DNA of 64,000 bases from Methanomassiliicoccales archaeon PtaU1.Bin124 (GTDB lineage Archaea > Thermoplasmatota > Thermoplasmata > Methanomassiliicoccales > UBA472), in assembly GCA_002067865.1 (NCBI GenBank), contig MVRC01000015.1, forward strand, positions 232,944-296,943, written 5' to 3'. The stretch's first letter is position 1, and every line of letters starts with the position of its first letter. Under the pieces are notes generated by a model. The model did no database searches. It was not told the origin of the DNA and saw only the letters and a program-made list of their open reading frames with translations. The translations under genes and the position numbers were made by a program. This document shows positions 23,990 through 31,580 of the stretch, in pieces.

Positions 23990-24717
23990 TAGCTGGACAC
24001 CTCCTTCTCAGTGTCCGGCTCGACCGCCTCGACCGGCGTGGCCGGGGTGGCGATGGCATCAGGGGTATCGTCCTTCGGGATCAACATCTCGACCATGTCC
24101 GGCATGGCCTCCTTGGCCTTGTCCAACGTCAGGACGTCGATCTCAGCGGGCAACCTGGCCTCCGGGTCCATGATCTCGACCTGGACACCGATGACACCGG
24201 GCTTCAGCTTGGCCACGGCGAATCCAGTGCGAACATAGTTCAACCTGGTCTCACCGCAGTACTTTATGTAGCCTTCCTTGAACTTCTCGGTGCGGTGCCT
24301 CTCACCGGACAGCTTGCCGGAGATGATGATAAGGCATCCCCTGGCGCCGTTGTCCATGATGCGGCGCACGGTCGAGTGTCCCGCGCGGCGGAAGTGCCAG
24401 CCGCGCTCCAGCGCGAATGCCAGCTTCTCTGCCATGATCTGAGCGTTCAGGTTGGGGTTGTCCACTTCCTGGACCTCGATCTGCGGGTTGTCGTACTTGA
24501 AGTTGTCCTCGATCGCCTTGGTCAGCGTCTTGATGGCGGAGCCGCGGCGGCCGATGACTATTCCAGGCCTCTCCGTGATCAGGGTGACCCTGGTGCCCAT
24601 GGGGGTGCGCTGCACGTCCACGCCACCGAAGCCCGCCCTGTCGACGGTCTTCATCAGGTACTCCTTCAGGAGCACCCTGCGGATGTTCTCGGCTACGAAT
24701 TTGCGCTCGCTCGCCAT
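23989..24717 (-). CDS. rps3: Small ribosomal subunit protein uS3
   Basis: A 242-residue protein with a type II KH domain near residues 45-75 (GIVIGRRGSAIKTLTKAIE; loop GRRG) and the C-terminal S3 domain (GHSTVRRIMDNGARGCLIIISGKL). A disordered acidic/proline tail of about 30 residues follows, common in archaea. It lines the mRNA entry channel. Confidence 0.95.
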   Translation of the reverse strand: MASERKFVAENIRRVLLKEYLMKTVDRAGFGGVDVQRTPMGTRVTLITERPGIVIGRRGSAIKTLTKAIEDNFKYDNPQIEVQEVDNPNLNAQIMAEKLAFALERGWHFRRAGHSTVRRIMDNGARGCLIIISGKLSGERHRTEKFKEGYIKYCGETRLNYVRTGFAVAKLKPGVIGVQVEIMDPEARLPAEIDVLTLDKAKEAMPDMVEMLIPKDDTPDAIATPATPVEAVEPDTEKEVSS

Positions 24718-24718
24718 A

Positions 24719-25165
24719 TTACTTCATCTCCTCAAGGATGACCTCGATGTTGACGGTCTGCTGGTTCCAAGGGGTGCTGCGACCGTAGGCACGGGGCATG
24801 TGGCCTGGGATGGTGCGGCCCAGGTGGGCGGCGACCAGCTTGACGCGCATGTTCTCCGCGTCCAGACCCTTGTACTCCGCGTTCTGCTTGGCGCTCTCGA
24901 TGACCTTCGAGATGGCCTTGGCTGCCTTCACCGGGAACCGGCCGGGGCCGACTCCCTTCTTGTGCGCCACGCCGATGTTGTAGCGGCGGATGGGGACCGG
25001 CCTCGTCAGCTCGGTCACCTCCTCCAGCATCTTCAGGGCGATGTCGACCTTCTTTCCCTTGATCATGCGGCAGATCTCACGGGAGAACTTGGGGGAGATG
25101 GGGATCTCCTTGCCAATGGCCCGGGAGGTCGTGTCAGGATCAGCTTCCATTGTGTATCCTACCAT
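24719..25165 (-). CDS. rpl22: Large ribosomal subunit protein uL22
   Basis: A 148-residue protein with the archaeal block SPKFSREICRMIKGKKVDIA, the extended tunnel hairpin (AHLGRTIPGHMPRAYGRS), and the end NIEVILEEMK. ATG 25165 is 7 nt behind GAGGTGA; ATG 25171 overlaps that site too closely and is the less likely start. Confidence 0.95.
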   Translation of the reverse strand: MVGYTMEADPDTTSRAIGKEIPISPKFSREICRMIKGKKVDIALKMLEEVTELTRPVPIRRYNIGVAHKKGVGPGRFPVKAAKAISKVIESAKQNAEYKGLDAENMRVKLVAAHLGRTIPGHMPRAYGRSTPWNQQTVNIEVILEEMK

Positions 25166-25177
25166 TTCCATCTCACC

Positions 25178-25639
25178 TCACTTCAGCGGCAAGAACTTCG
25201 AGGACCTGGTCGCACCGACACCCGGACCGGAGTGCTTCACGGACTTGCGCGTCATGGAGAACTCTCCCAGGTAGTGGCCGATCATCTCTGGCCTGATCTC
25301 GACTTCCTTGAATTCCTTACCGTTGTATATCGCGACCTTGCGGCCTACGAATGCCGGGACTATGGGGACGTCCCTGCGGTGGGTACGAACCATTTCGTAC
25401 TCCCCGGACCCGATCTTGTCATAGGCTGTCTTCTGCTCATCATTGAAACCGCGTGCGAACGTCCGGCGAATGCGGGAGGGCATCAGTTCCAGGACCTCCT
25501 CGAACGGCATCTCCTGGAGCTGCTCGAGGGTATAGCCCCGGTAGGTGAACTCCTTCTTCCTCCTGGCCGTGATGGCGGTCTTCTTCTTCCTCTGCTTCCT
25601 GCGCGAGGACTTCGTTCCACTCATCTTTTCATCTGCCAT
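25178..25639 (-). CDS. rps19: Small ribosomal subunit protein uS19
   Basis: A 153-residue S19. An archaeal N-terminal extension (basic, KSSRRKQRKKKTAITARRKK) precedes FTYRGYTLEQLQ. The core carries THRRDVPIVPAFVGRKVAIYNGKEF and GHYLGEFSMTRK. Confidence 0.95.
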   Translation of the reverse strand: MADEKMSGTKSSRRKQRKKKTAITARRKKEFTYRGYTLEQLQEMPFEEVLELMPSRIRRTFARGFNDEQKTAYDKIGSGEYEMVRTHRRDVPIVPAFVGRKVAIYNGKEFKEVEIRPEMIGHYLGEFSMTRKSVKHSGPGVGATRSSKFLPLK

Positions 25640-25645
25640 CTACCA

Positions 25646-26350
25646 TCACCTCTTGCCCTTCTTCTTCTTCTGCGGAGAGAGCCTACCGACCTTACGGCCT
25701 GGCGGGGCGTTCCTCGACACAGTGCTCGGCTTACCGACATGCGGGTGACCTCCACCGCCGTGCGGGTGGTCGACCGGGTTCATAGCGATACCCTTAACCT
25801 TGAAGTAGGCCTTGCTGCGGCTGCGGTAGGCGTGGAATTTGTTACCAGCCTTACCGAACGGCTTCTCGTCGTGTCCGCCGCCGGCAACGATGCCGACGAC
25901 CGCACGGCAGCGCGGATCGAAGGTCTTCAGGACACCGGAGGGCATCTGGATCGTGACCCTTTCGCCCTTGGTGACCAGCGTGGCGGAGGAACCGGCTACC
26001 TTGACGTACTTGCCGCCATCGCCGGGCCTGGCCTCCATGTTGAACACCAGGGTACCCTCGGGTATGGCGGAGAGAGGAAGGACGTTACCGGCCTTTATCT
26101 CGCCAGCGCCATCGACCGAGACATTCTGCCCGACCATAATCCCCTCGGCGGCCAACATGATGATGGACTCGCCGCCGAAGTCGACCTTGGCCACCGGGCA
26201 CAGGCGGCCCGGGGCGTGCATGATATCGACGATCTTGCCGCTCTTCAGGGTAGCGAGCGGGAGCTTGATCTCACCGACGTGGCGGTGGCTTGGCGAAGCG
26301 TAGTTCATGCCGCCGCGGCCGCGTCTCTGCTGTCTTAGATTTTTGCCCAT
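25646..26350 (-). CDS. rpl2: Large ribosomal subunit protein uL2
   Basis: A 234-residue protein near the peptidyl-transferase centre. It begins MGKNLRQQRRGRGG, includes the SH3-like core, and shows the invariant MNPVDHPHGGGGHPHVGK loop near the C-terminus and a KKKKGKR basic end. Confidence 0.96.
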   Translation of the reverse strand: MGKNLRQQRRGRGGMNYASPSHRHVGEIKLPLATLKSGKIVDIMHAPGRLCPVAKVDFGGESIIMLAAEGIMVGQNVSVDGAGEIKAGNVLPLSAIPEGTLVFNMEARPGDGGKYVKVAGSSATLVTKGERVTIQMPSGVLKTFDPRCRAVVGIVAGGGHDEKPFGKAGNKFHAYRSRSKAYFKVKGIAMNPVDHPHGGGGHPHVGKPSTVSRNAPPGRKVGRLSPQKKKKGKR

Positions 26351-26360
26351 GTCACTCCCC

Positions 26361-26642
26361 TCAGAACACTCCTATCCTCGTGCCGACATCCTCGGCAGAG
26401 TAGCCTTCAGCGAGCTTCACGACCGCGTGCTTGCCGTCGCGGGAGATGCGGGTCCAGACCTTCTCAACCTTGACCTGGAACCTCTCCTCGAAGGCCGCCT
26501 TGATCTCGGCCTTGGTGGCGGTGCGCAGCACGATGAACTCCAGCTTGTTTCCGTCCTTGTAGTCCTGGGCCGGGGTTCCGTTCATGTAGTTCATGCTCTT
26601 CTCAGTGACGAACGGGTGCAAAAGAACGTCTCTCTTGGCCAT
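26361..26642 (-). CDS. rpl23: Large ribosomal subunit protein uL23
   Basis: A 93-residue protein: LLHPFVTEKSMNYM start, LEFIVLRTATKAEIKAAFEERF, and the terminal KLAEGYSAEDVGTRIGVF. Together with L29 it forms the exit-tunnel docking site. The start is ATG 26642 behind GTGGTGAGA; the longer frame to 26651 is not needed. Confidence 0.95.
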   Translation of the reverse strand: MAKRDVLLHPFVTEKSMNYMNGTPAQDYKDGNKLEFIVLRTATKAEIKAAFEERFQVKVEKVWTRISRDGKHAVVKLAEGYSAEDVGTRIGVF

Positions 26643-26644
26643 TC

Positions 26645-27421
26645 TCACCACTCTCCTATCTGTTTAATTGCGGACTCGGAGAACACGGTCAACCTGCCAG
26701 CGAAGCCGCCCGGGGCGAGTATGCCAGCGTTCAGCTTCGGGGCGAAGATGACCTCCACTCCGGGGAGGTTGTTCGCTCCGACGAACAGGTCGGCCTTCTC
26801 GTTCGAGACGACGATCAGCAGGCTCTTCGGGGCACGGTACCTGCGGGCACGCATCTTGCCGCGTCCTGCACGGACCTTCTTACCCTCCTTGGCCTTCTCC
26901 ACGTCCATGTCCAGCCCGATGCTCTTCAGCATCTCGAGCACAGCGGCGGTGGTCTTCAGGCTCTCGATGTTGTCCTCGACAACGACCGGCAGCGTGACCT
27001 TCTCGTCGAACTTGTGCCCGCGGCTCTTTACCTGTACTGCATCAGATACAGCGGCCAAGGCAGACTTCTTTGCCAGGAGCTTCTCCTTCTTGTTGCACTT
27101 CTTGGAGAAGTCCTTCTCAGCCTCTGGCGGGAATGCGCGGCGTCCTCCCACGTTGTTGGGGGACTCTGCGGCCTTGCTTCCGCCGACCTGGCGCTGCACG
27201 CGCGACACACCACGGCCCTTGCCCCAGGTGGACACTGCGTGCCTGATACCGGCATCCGTCTTGGCCCCATAGGGCTGGCGGCAGTTGGCCTCTTCGACCA
27301 CGACCGCGCGGTGGATGACGTCTGGGCGGAACTCGGTGCCGAAGACCTTCGGCAGCTCCATGGTCTTGACGACCCCGCCCTGCAGGGAATACACGTTGAT
27401 CTTGCCTTTCTTCTCAGCCAT
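26645..27421 (-). CDS. rpl4: Large ribosomal subunit protein uL4
   Basis: A 258-residue archaeal L4. Family features are ELPKVFGTEFRPDVIHRAVV, the tunnel loop with STWGKGRGVSRVQR, and VGGRRAFPPEAEKDF. The C-terminal domain has VRAGRGKMRARRYRAPKS and PGVEVIFAPKLNAGILAPGG. Confidence 0.95.
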   Translation of the reverse strand: MAEKKGKINVYSLQGGVVKTMELPKVFGTEFRPDVIHRAVVVEEANCRQPYGAKTDAGIRHAVSTWGKGRGVSRVQRQVGGSKAAESPNNVGGRRAFPPEAEKDFSKKCNKKEKLLAKKSALAAVSDAVQVKSRGHKFDEKVTLPVVVEDNIESLKTTAAVLEMLKSIGLDMDVEKAKEGKKVRAGRGKMRARRYRAPKSLLIVVSNEKADLFVGANNLPGVEVIFAPKLNAGILAPGGFAGRLTVFSESAIKQIGEW

Positions 27422-27426
27422 TCAAA

Positions 27427-28428
27427 TCACGCCCCCTGCTTCGATTCGATCGAAACATAGGTCAGGTTCGGGGCCTCCTTCATGTCGCCGCCGTGGTTGC
27501 GGACAGGGTCGCGCAGACGGACCAGACGCTTGATGGGACCGGGGACCGATCCGTGGATCAGAACATATGCGCCGTTGACGACGCCGTAGTTGACGAATCC
27601 GCCCTTGGGGTTGATCTCCTCGACCTTGTCGCCGACCTTGAGGACCCTCTTGTTGACCTCGGTCCTCTGGTGGTAACCCATCTGGCCGGACTGCGGGGCG
27701 GTGTTCCTCACATATCCCGGGCGCTTCGGGGCCAGGGTACCGACCATGCGGCGGTGCTTGCTGTTCTTATGGGACAGCAGCTTCAGGCCCCAGCGCTTGG
27801 TGGCGCCCTGGAAGCCCTTTCCCTTGGTGACCGCGGAGACATCGATCAAGGCGCCTTCCTTTGCGAAGTCCTTGAATCCGATCTCCTTGCCCAGGATGCC
27901 CTTTGCGTACTCCATCCTCTTGTCCATGGTGCTGCCACCGATGCGCAGCTCCATGAGCTCGGGGACCTTCTTGGAAACGCCAGTGAGCGCGGAGGGCTGG
28001 GTGTAGGCGAGGATGCGGATGTCTTCGACATCGACTCCCTTGACCTTCTCCCAGGCCTTGTCCTGGTCGTACTTCTTGCTGATGGGCAGGCGGCGGGCCA
28101 GGTTCGCATCGATAGTGGTGGCCCAGACCTCCCCTGCCGTCTTCAATCCATACCTGGTGTTCTCATAGACACGAATGGCGGCGACCTTCATGGGCGGCAC
28201 CTCGACGACCGTGACCGGGACACGGATCTCCTGTCCTGCGGTGGTGCTGGTCTTCTTGGAGTCGACCATCATGGCGTGCGTCATTCCTGCCTTGTAACCT
28301 GCAAATCCCTGGACCTTCGGGCCTTCGCTGATCTCGGGCCAGTGGTCCATTTTCGGGGTCTGTCTCGAAGCTCTCTTCCTTGGCGAATAAGCCATCGAGC
28401 CTTGTCGTGGACGTCTCTTGTTCGGCAT
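27427..28428 (-). CDS. rpl3: Large ribosomal subunit protein uL3, first gene of the S10/spc superoperon
   Basis: A 333-residue archaeal/eukaryotic-type L3 with the basic N-terminal tail MPNKRRPRQGSMAYSPRKRA, then GYKAGMTHAMMVD and the tip region KGKGFQGATKRWGLKL. It is the first gene of the leftward superoperon that runs to truB. The frame remains open to 28506, but ATG 28428 is the family start. A strong dyad lies at 28441-28480 just upstream, and the best TATA boxes lie about 200 nt upstream, so the message seems to have an unusually long leader. Confidence 0.95.
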   Translation of the reverse strand: MPNKRRPRQGSMAYSPRKRASRQTPKMDHWPEISEGPKVQGFAGYKAGMTHAMMVDSKKTSTTAGQEIRVPVTVVEVPPMKVAAIRVYENTRYGLKTAGEVWATTIDANLARRLPISKKYDQDKAWEKVKGVDVEDIRILAYTQPSALTGVSKKVPELMELRIGGSTMDKRMEYAKGILGKEIGFKDFAKEGALIDVSAVTKGKGFQGATKRWGLKLLSHKNSKHRRMVGTLAPKRPGYVRNTAPQSGQMGYHQRTEVNKRVLKVGDKVEEINPKGGFVNYGVVNGAYVLIHGSVPGPIKRLVRLRDPVRNHGGDMKEAPNLTYVSIESKQGA

Positions 28429-28440
28429 ATATCCCCCTCT

Positions 28441-28480
28441 CGCGTTGTGTGAGAGAGTACACTCTCTGGTTGCTAACGCG
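28441..28480 (-). promoter_or_regulatory. Two-part stem-loop in the L3 leader (candidate autoregulatory site)
   Basis: Outer arms CGCGTT (28441-28446) and AACGCG (28475-28480) enclose inner arms AGAGAGT (28452-28458) and ACTCTCT (28461-28467). In the minus-strand transcript this folds as a 6-bp lower stem, an asymmetric internal loop and a 6-bp upper stem closed by a UGUA tetraloop. It ends 12 nt before the L3 start codon. Structured leaders bound by a ribosomal protein are a known way to autoregulate such operons; binding here is inferred. Confidence 0.55.
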
Positions 28481-28620
28481 TGTCTCAAGAGTGTTGAGAT
28501 CCGCACCTTCGACCGTGACTCTGTTGTCGCAGTCCAGAACTTAATGGACCGCGGTTGAGGGTTGCTTTCGCATTGCCCAGGGAGTCTGGTCGAACGTCCT
28601 CATTGCGTTGAGCACACTCG

Positions 28621-28643
28621 CATAAAAGTAGTCATATAAATAG
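28621..28643 (-). promoter_or_regulatory. Tandem TATA boxes of the L3 superoperon
   Basis: On the minus strand two TATA-like elements occur in a row, CTATTTATATG (28633-28643) and CTTTTATG (28621-28628). They would start transcription near 28595-28610, giving a leader of about 170-180 nt that includes the stem-loop at 28441-28480. The rest of 28429-28717 shows no gene. Confidence 0.5.
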
Positions 28644-28717
28644 TCTGCTACGGTTCGGGCCCGTTTGGCATAAATATGAAAGAGGTTTCTTTTTCGTTGC
28701 TGGCCAAGGAACAAGCC

Positions 28718-29038
28718 TCAGAGCTTGCCGTCCTTCGCCTTTTTCTGCATCCGCTTGCCCCTTTCCTTGGAGTTCATCCCGGTCGCCTTCTCCAGGAATT
28801 GGTTGTAGCGCTTGATGGTCTCGGCCCCGACCTCGGGGGACACATCGGTCCTCATCTTGGTGGAGACGAACAACACGCTCTTTGACTGGACCTTTGTCTC
28901 CAGCTTTTCCAGCGCGCCGAATGAGGCAACGATGAGGTCACCCTCGTTCTTGGCGTTCCCAAAGGCCTCGTTGACGATGTTCTTCAGGCCGTCCCCGTCC
29001 ACGTTCTCGAAATGTCCCTTCTTGATGTCGTAGTCCAT
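28718..29038 (-). CDS. DUF5611 family archaeal protein
   Basis: A 106-residue protein starting MDYDIKKGHFENVDGDGLKN, with GDLIVASFGALEKL in the middle and the conserved C-terminus ETIKRYNQFLEKATGMNSKERGKR-like, rich in Lys/Arg. This matches DUF5611, small proteins confined mainly to methanogens and related archaea. The basic tail suggests nucleic-acid contact but the function is unknown. It lies 17 nt downstream of RaSEA on the same strand and is probably co-transcribed with it. Confidence 0.8.
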   Translation of the reverse strand: MDYDIKKGHFENVDGDGLKNIVNEAFGNAKNEGDLIVASFGALEKLETKVQSKSVLFVSTKMRTDVSPEVGAETIKRYNQFLEKATGMNSKERGKRMQKKAKDGKL

Positions 29039-29055
29039 GAGTCAGAACCCCCAAT

Positions 29056-30057
29056 TCAGGATTCGGCGTCCTCTCCGATGTGCCTCGCCACGTCCACGCT
29101 CGTGCGCATGGGGCCCTGCCATTCGAGTTGGCCCCGCCATCGGTCCATGCAGGAGCACTCCAGCCCATCCAGGTCCTTCAGGTCCTGCGAGAAGGTGAAT
29201 CTCTCGATGGCGTCAAGTACCTTTCTGTCGCACTTGGGGCAGTTGTGCACGCCCCTGGGCGTCCCTGCCCCGCTGGGCGCGGACATGATCCGCACGCTCG
29301 TCGATGCCTTCCCCTGCCTGATGACCTCTACCAGGGACCAGAGCCAAGGCGGGCGGTAGTCGCCCCTCCGCCATAGTTCCTCCACCCTCGTGCCGCTCTG
29401 CACGTTGATGGGGTTGATCGAGATCGATTCGGAGTACTCAGCTGACATGTTGATGGAGCGGACCGCATCCGCGATGCCCTGCACCTCGGTCAGCAGTGGT
29501 GGTTTCAACAATAGGTACGTCCTCACCGGAATGCCCGCGCTCTTCAGTTCCCCCGCAGCTCTCTGGTAGTCCTCATATCGGAAACCCTTGCGGATGGCCT
29601 TGACAAGCAGCTCATCGTTCGACGTCTCCAGCCCGAGCGCGGTCATGCACTTGTCCCTAGGGACCTTCTGGAGCGACTCCTTCGTGATGAACTCAGGCCT
29701 GCTCTCGAACAGGATGCGCTCGGCCGCGGAGAACCTTTCAAAGAACGAATCTCTCACGTCGGCGGGAAGCTCGTTCTCGTCCAGGAAGCTGCCCGATGTG
29801 TAGACCTTGACCATCGGTTCGCCCTGGTAGCGGGCCGAGGCCTTTTCCAGCTGCCGCATCATATCGCTTTGTCCGATGTCCAGGATGCTCTCGTTGTTAT
29901 AACCGCACATGGTGCAGCCGCCCTTGTGCGCCCACCAGCATCCTTTGGTGCGTAGGATGATGACCTGGGCCTTTACCCTCCTTCCGTCCAGTACATCGTC
30001 CTCCTTCCACATGGAAACCGGGCTGGTACGGTCGGGCGGGGCCCTTTCATCTCGCAT
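29056..30057 (-). CDS. raSEA: Archaeosine biosynthesis radical SAM protein RaSEA
   Basis: RaSEA works with ArcS to convert the lysine-modified preQ0 base into archaeosine at position 15 of tRNA. The radical-SAM cysteines lie in GCWWAHKGGCTMCGYNNE, with the long C-x7-C-x2-C spacing typical of this family. A later cysteine cluster (HNCPKCDRK and LECSC) may bind zinc or tRNA. The frame extends to 30120, but the TATA box at 30094-30102 lies inside that extension. ATG 30057 follows AAGGTG at good spacing, so I use it (333 residues). ArcS is not in this window. Confidence 0.9.
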   Translation of the reverse strand: MRDERAPPDRTSPVSMWKEDDVLDGRRVKAQVIILRTKGCWWAHKGGCTMCGYNNESILDIGQSDMMRQLEKASARYQGEPMVKVYTSGSFLDENELPADVRDSFFERFSAAERILFESRPEFITKESLQKVPRDKCMTALGLETSNDELLVKAIRKGFRYEDYQRAAGELKSAGIPVRTYLLLKPPLLTEVQGIADAVRSINMSAEYSESISINPINVQSGTRVEELWRRGDYRPPWLWSLVEVIRQGKASTSVRIMSAPSGAGTPRGVHNCPKCDRKVLDAIERFTFSQDLKDLDGLECSCMDRWRGQLEWQGPMRTSVDVARHIGEDAES

Positions 30058-30093
30058 CGTTAGCACCTTAAGGTGACGGTCATTCGCCCCGAC

Positions 30094-30102
30094 CATATAA
30101 AC
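30094..30102 (-). promoter_or_regulatory. TATA box of the RaSEA gene
   Basis: The minus strand reads GTTTATATG, about 40 nt before ATG 30057, leaving a short leader that carries the AAGGTG ribosome binding site. Confidence 0.55.
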
Positions 30103-30153
30103 ACTCCTGCTCATCATCAACGTGCGAACCGTGCATTCCAGCCGATGGAACAG

Positions 30154-30160
30154 TTTATAT
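30154..30160 (+). promoter_or_regulatory. TATA box of the flavin disulfide reductase gene
   Basis: TTTATAT lies 35-40 nt before ATG 30195. A GGGAGG ribosome binding site at 30181-30186 sits between them. Confidence 0.5.
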
Positions 30161-30194
30161 CACGCCTCAAGAATCAGCGGGGGAGGATGCCTGA

Positions 30195-31544
30195 ATGGCC
30201 CGCAAGATAATCATCATCGGGTCTGGAGCTGCCGGCATGACCGCCGCCTCCACCGCCCGCGCCACCGCCAAGGATGCGGAGATCCATGTGTTCACCGAGG
30301 ACCGGCACATTGCATATTCTCCCTGTGCCATACCTTTCGTCATCGAGGGAAAGATCCCCGACTTCAATTCCATAGTCATGCATCAGCCTGAATGGTATGC
30401 CAAAGAGCGCAACATCCATGTTCATGTCGCAACCAAGGTGAAGGAGGTCGACCTGGATGGCAAGAAGGTCACCCTACAGGACGGTGCGTTCCATCAGTTC
30501 GACTCGCTCGTTATGGCCGTTGGCGGGAACGTGCTTCTTCCGCCGGTGGAAGGGACCAAGCTTCCGGGCGTCTACCCCGTACGTTGGATATCCGACGGGG
30601 AGGCGATCAAAGCGGCGCTGCCCAAGGTCTCCTCCGCGGTCGTGGTCGGGGCAGGGGTCATCGGACTGGAGATGGCCATCGCCCTCAAGCATGCCGGCAA
30701 GGACGTCACCGTGGTGGAGATGTTCAACCAGGTCATCCCGCGCATCTACGATGCCGATATGGCGAAGATGGTGCAGGACCATTGTGAGTCCCTCGGAATT
30801 AAGTTCCAGATGGGCACCCCGCTTGGCAGCATCAACGGCAAGGAAGCGGTGGAGAAGATCGTCGTGGGCGGGAAGGACATCCCCTGCCAGATGGTCATCA
30901 TGGCCACCGGGGTCCGCCCGAACCTGGAGCTGCCGAACATGATGGGATTGGACATCGGTCCGCTTGGCGCGGTCCGTGTCTCCCCTACCTTGCAGCCATA
31001 CCGCAAGGGAAGACTGGTGAAGGACGTTCATCTCGCTGGGGATGTGGTCATGTGCGAGTCCGCGGCGGTCCCGGGGCCGACCATGAGCCAGCTCGGTTCA
31101 TCAGCGCTCAGGCAGGGAAGGGTGGCCGGGATCAACGCTGCCGGCGGATATGCGATCCATCCAGGCGTGACCAGCCCATTCATCAGCGTCATCGGTGATA
31201 TCCAGGTCGGAGGCGTCGGTATGTCCCGCGGCCTGGCCGATTATTATGGTCTAAGAACGGTGGAAGCCCATGCATCGGGACTGACGAGGGCGCGTTACTA
31301 CCCTGGAGGGAAGCCTCTCCACGTGAAGGTGCTGGCAGATGTGGAATCACATCGCATCGTGGGGGCTCAGATCGTAGGCGGCGAGGAGGTCACCGGTAGG
31401 GTGAACTGGATGGCCGCAGCGATAACGAAGGGAGTCACGGTAGAGGAGTTCCTGGCCGGATTCGAGAACGCCTACTGCCCTCCGACCAGCATGGTCAGGG
31501 ATGTGGTGTGCGAGGCGGTCGAGGCCCTGGCCTCCAAGCTCTGA
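30195..31544 (+). CDS. FAD/NAD(P)-dependent CoA-disulfide reductase / NADH oxidase family protein
   Basis: A 449-residue single-cysteine flavin oxidoreductase. The FAD site GSGAAG is at 9-14, the NAD(P)H site VVVGAGVIGLEMA at about 149-161, and the second FAD motif is VHLAGDVV. The active-site Cys44 in AYSPCAIPF aligns with the redox-active Cys of CoA-disulfide reductases and NADH oxidases. The C-terminal dimerisation domain is complete. Possible reactions are reduction of CoA or polysulfides, or O2 removal by NADH, useful to an anaerobe; sequence alone does not decide. The upstream sequence has a clear TATA box and GGGAGG site. Confidence 0.85.
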   Translation: MARKIIIIGSGAAGMTAASTARATAKDAEIHVFTEDRHIAYSPCAIPFVIEGKIPDFNSIVMHQPEWYAKERNIHVHVATKVKEVDLDGKKVTLQDGAFHQFDSLVMAVGGNVLLPPVEGTKLPGVYPVRWISDGEAIKAALPKVSSAVVVGAGVIGLEMAIALKHAGKDVTVVEMFNQVIPRIYDADMAKMVQDHCESLGIKFQMGTPLGSINGKEAVEKIVVGGKDIPCQMVIMATGVRPNLELPNMMGLDIGPLGAVRVSPTLQPYRKGRLVKDVHLAGDVVMCESAAVPGPTMSQLGSSALRQGRVAGINAAGGYAIHPGVTSPFISVIGDIQVGGVGMSRGLADYYGLRTVEAHASGLTRARYYPGGKPLHVKVLADVESHRIVGAQIVGGEEVTGRVNWMAAAITKGVTVEEFLAGFENAYCPPTSMVRDVVCEAVEALASKL

Positions 31545-31550
31545 TATAAG
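31543..31550 (+). promoter_or_regulatory. TATA box of the aldehyde dehydrogenase gene
   Basis: GATATAAG overlaps the stop codon of the preceding gene and is 31-38 nt before ATG 31581, so the dehydrogenase probably has its own promoter. Confidence 0.5.
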
Positions 31551-31580
31551 CACAGTGCAATTCGCCGATGAAGGAGCGTC

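Noticed and set aside
30058..30120. N-terminal extension of RaSEA to ATG 30120
   Set aside because: The stretch contains the TATA box of the gene itself, and the ATG at 30057 has a good ribosome binding site.
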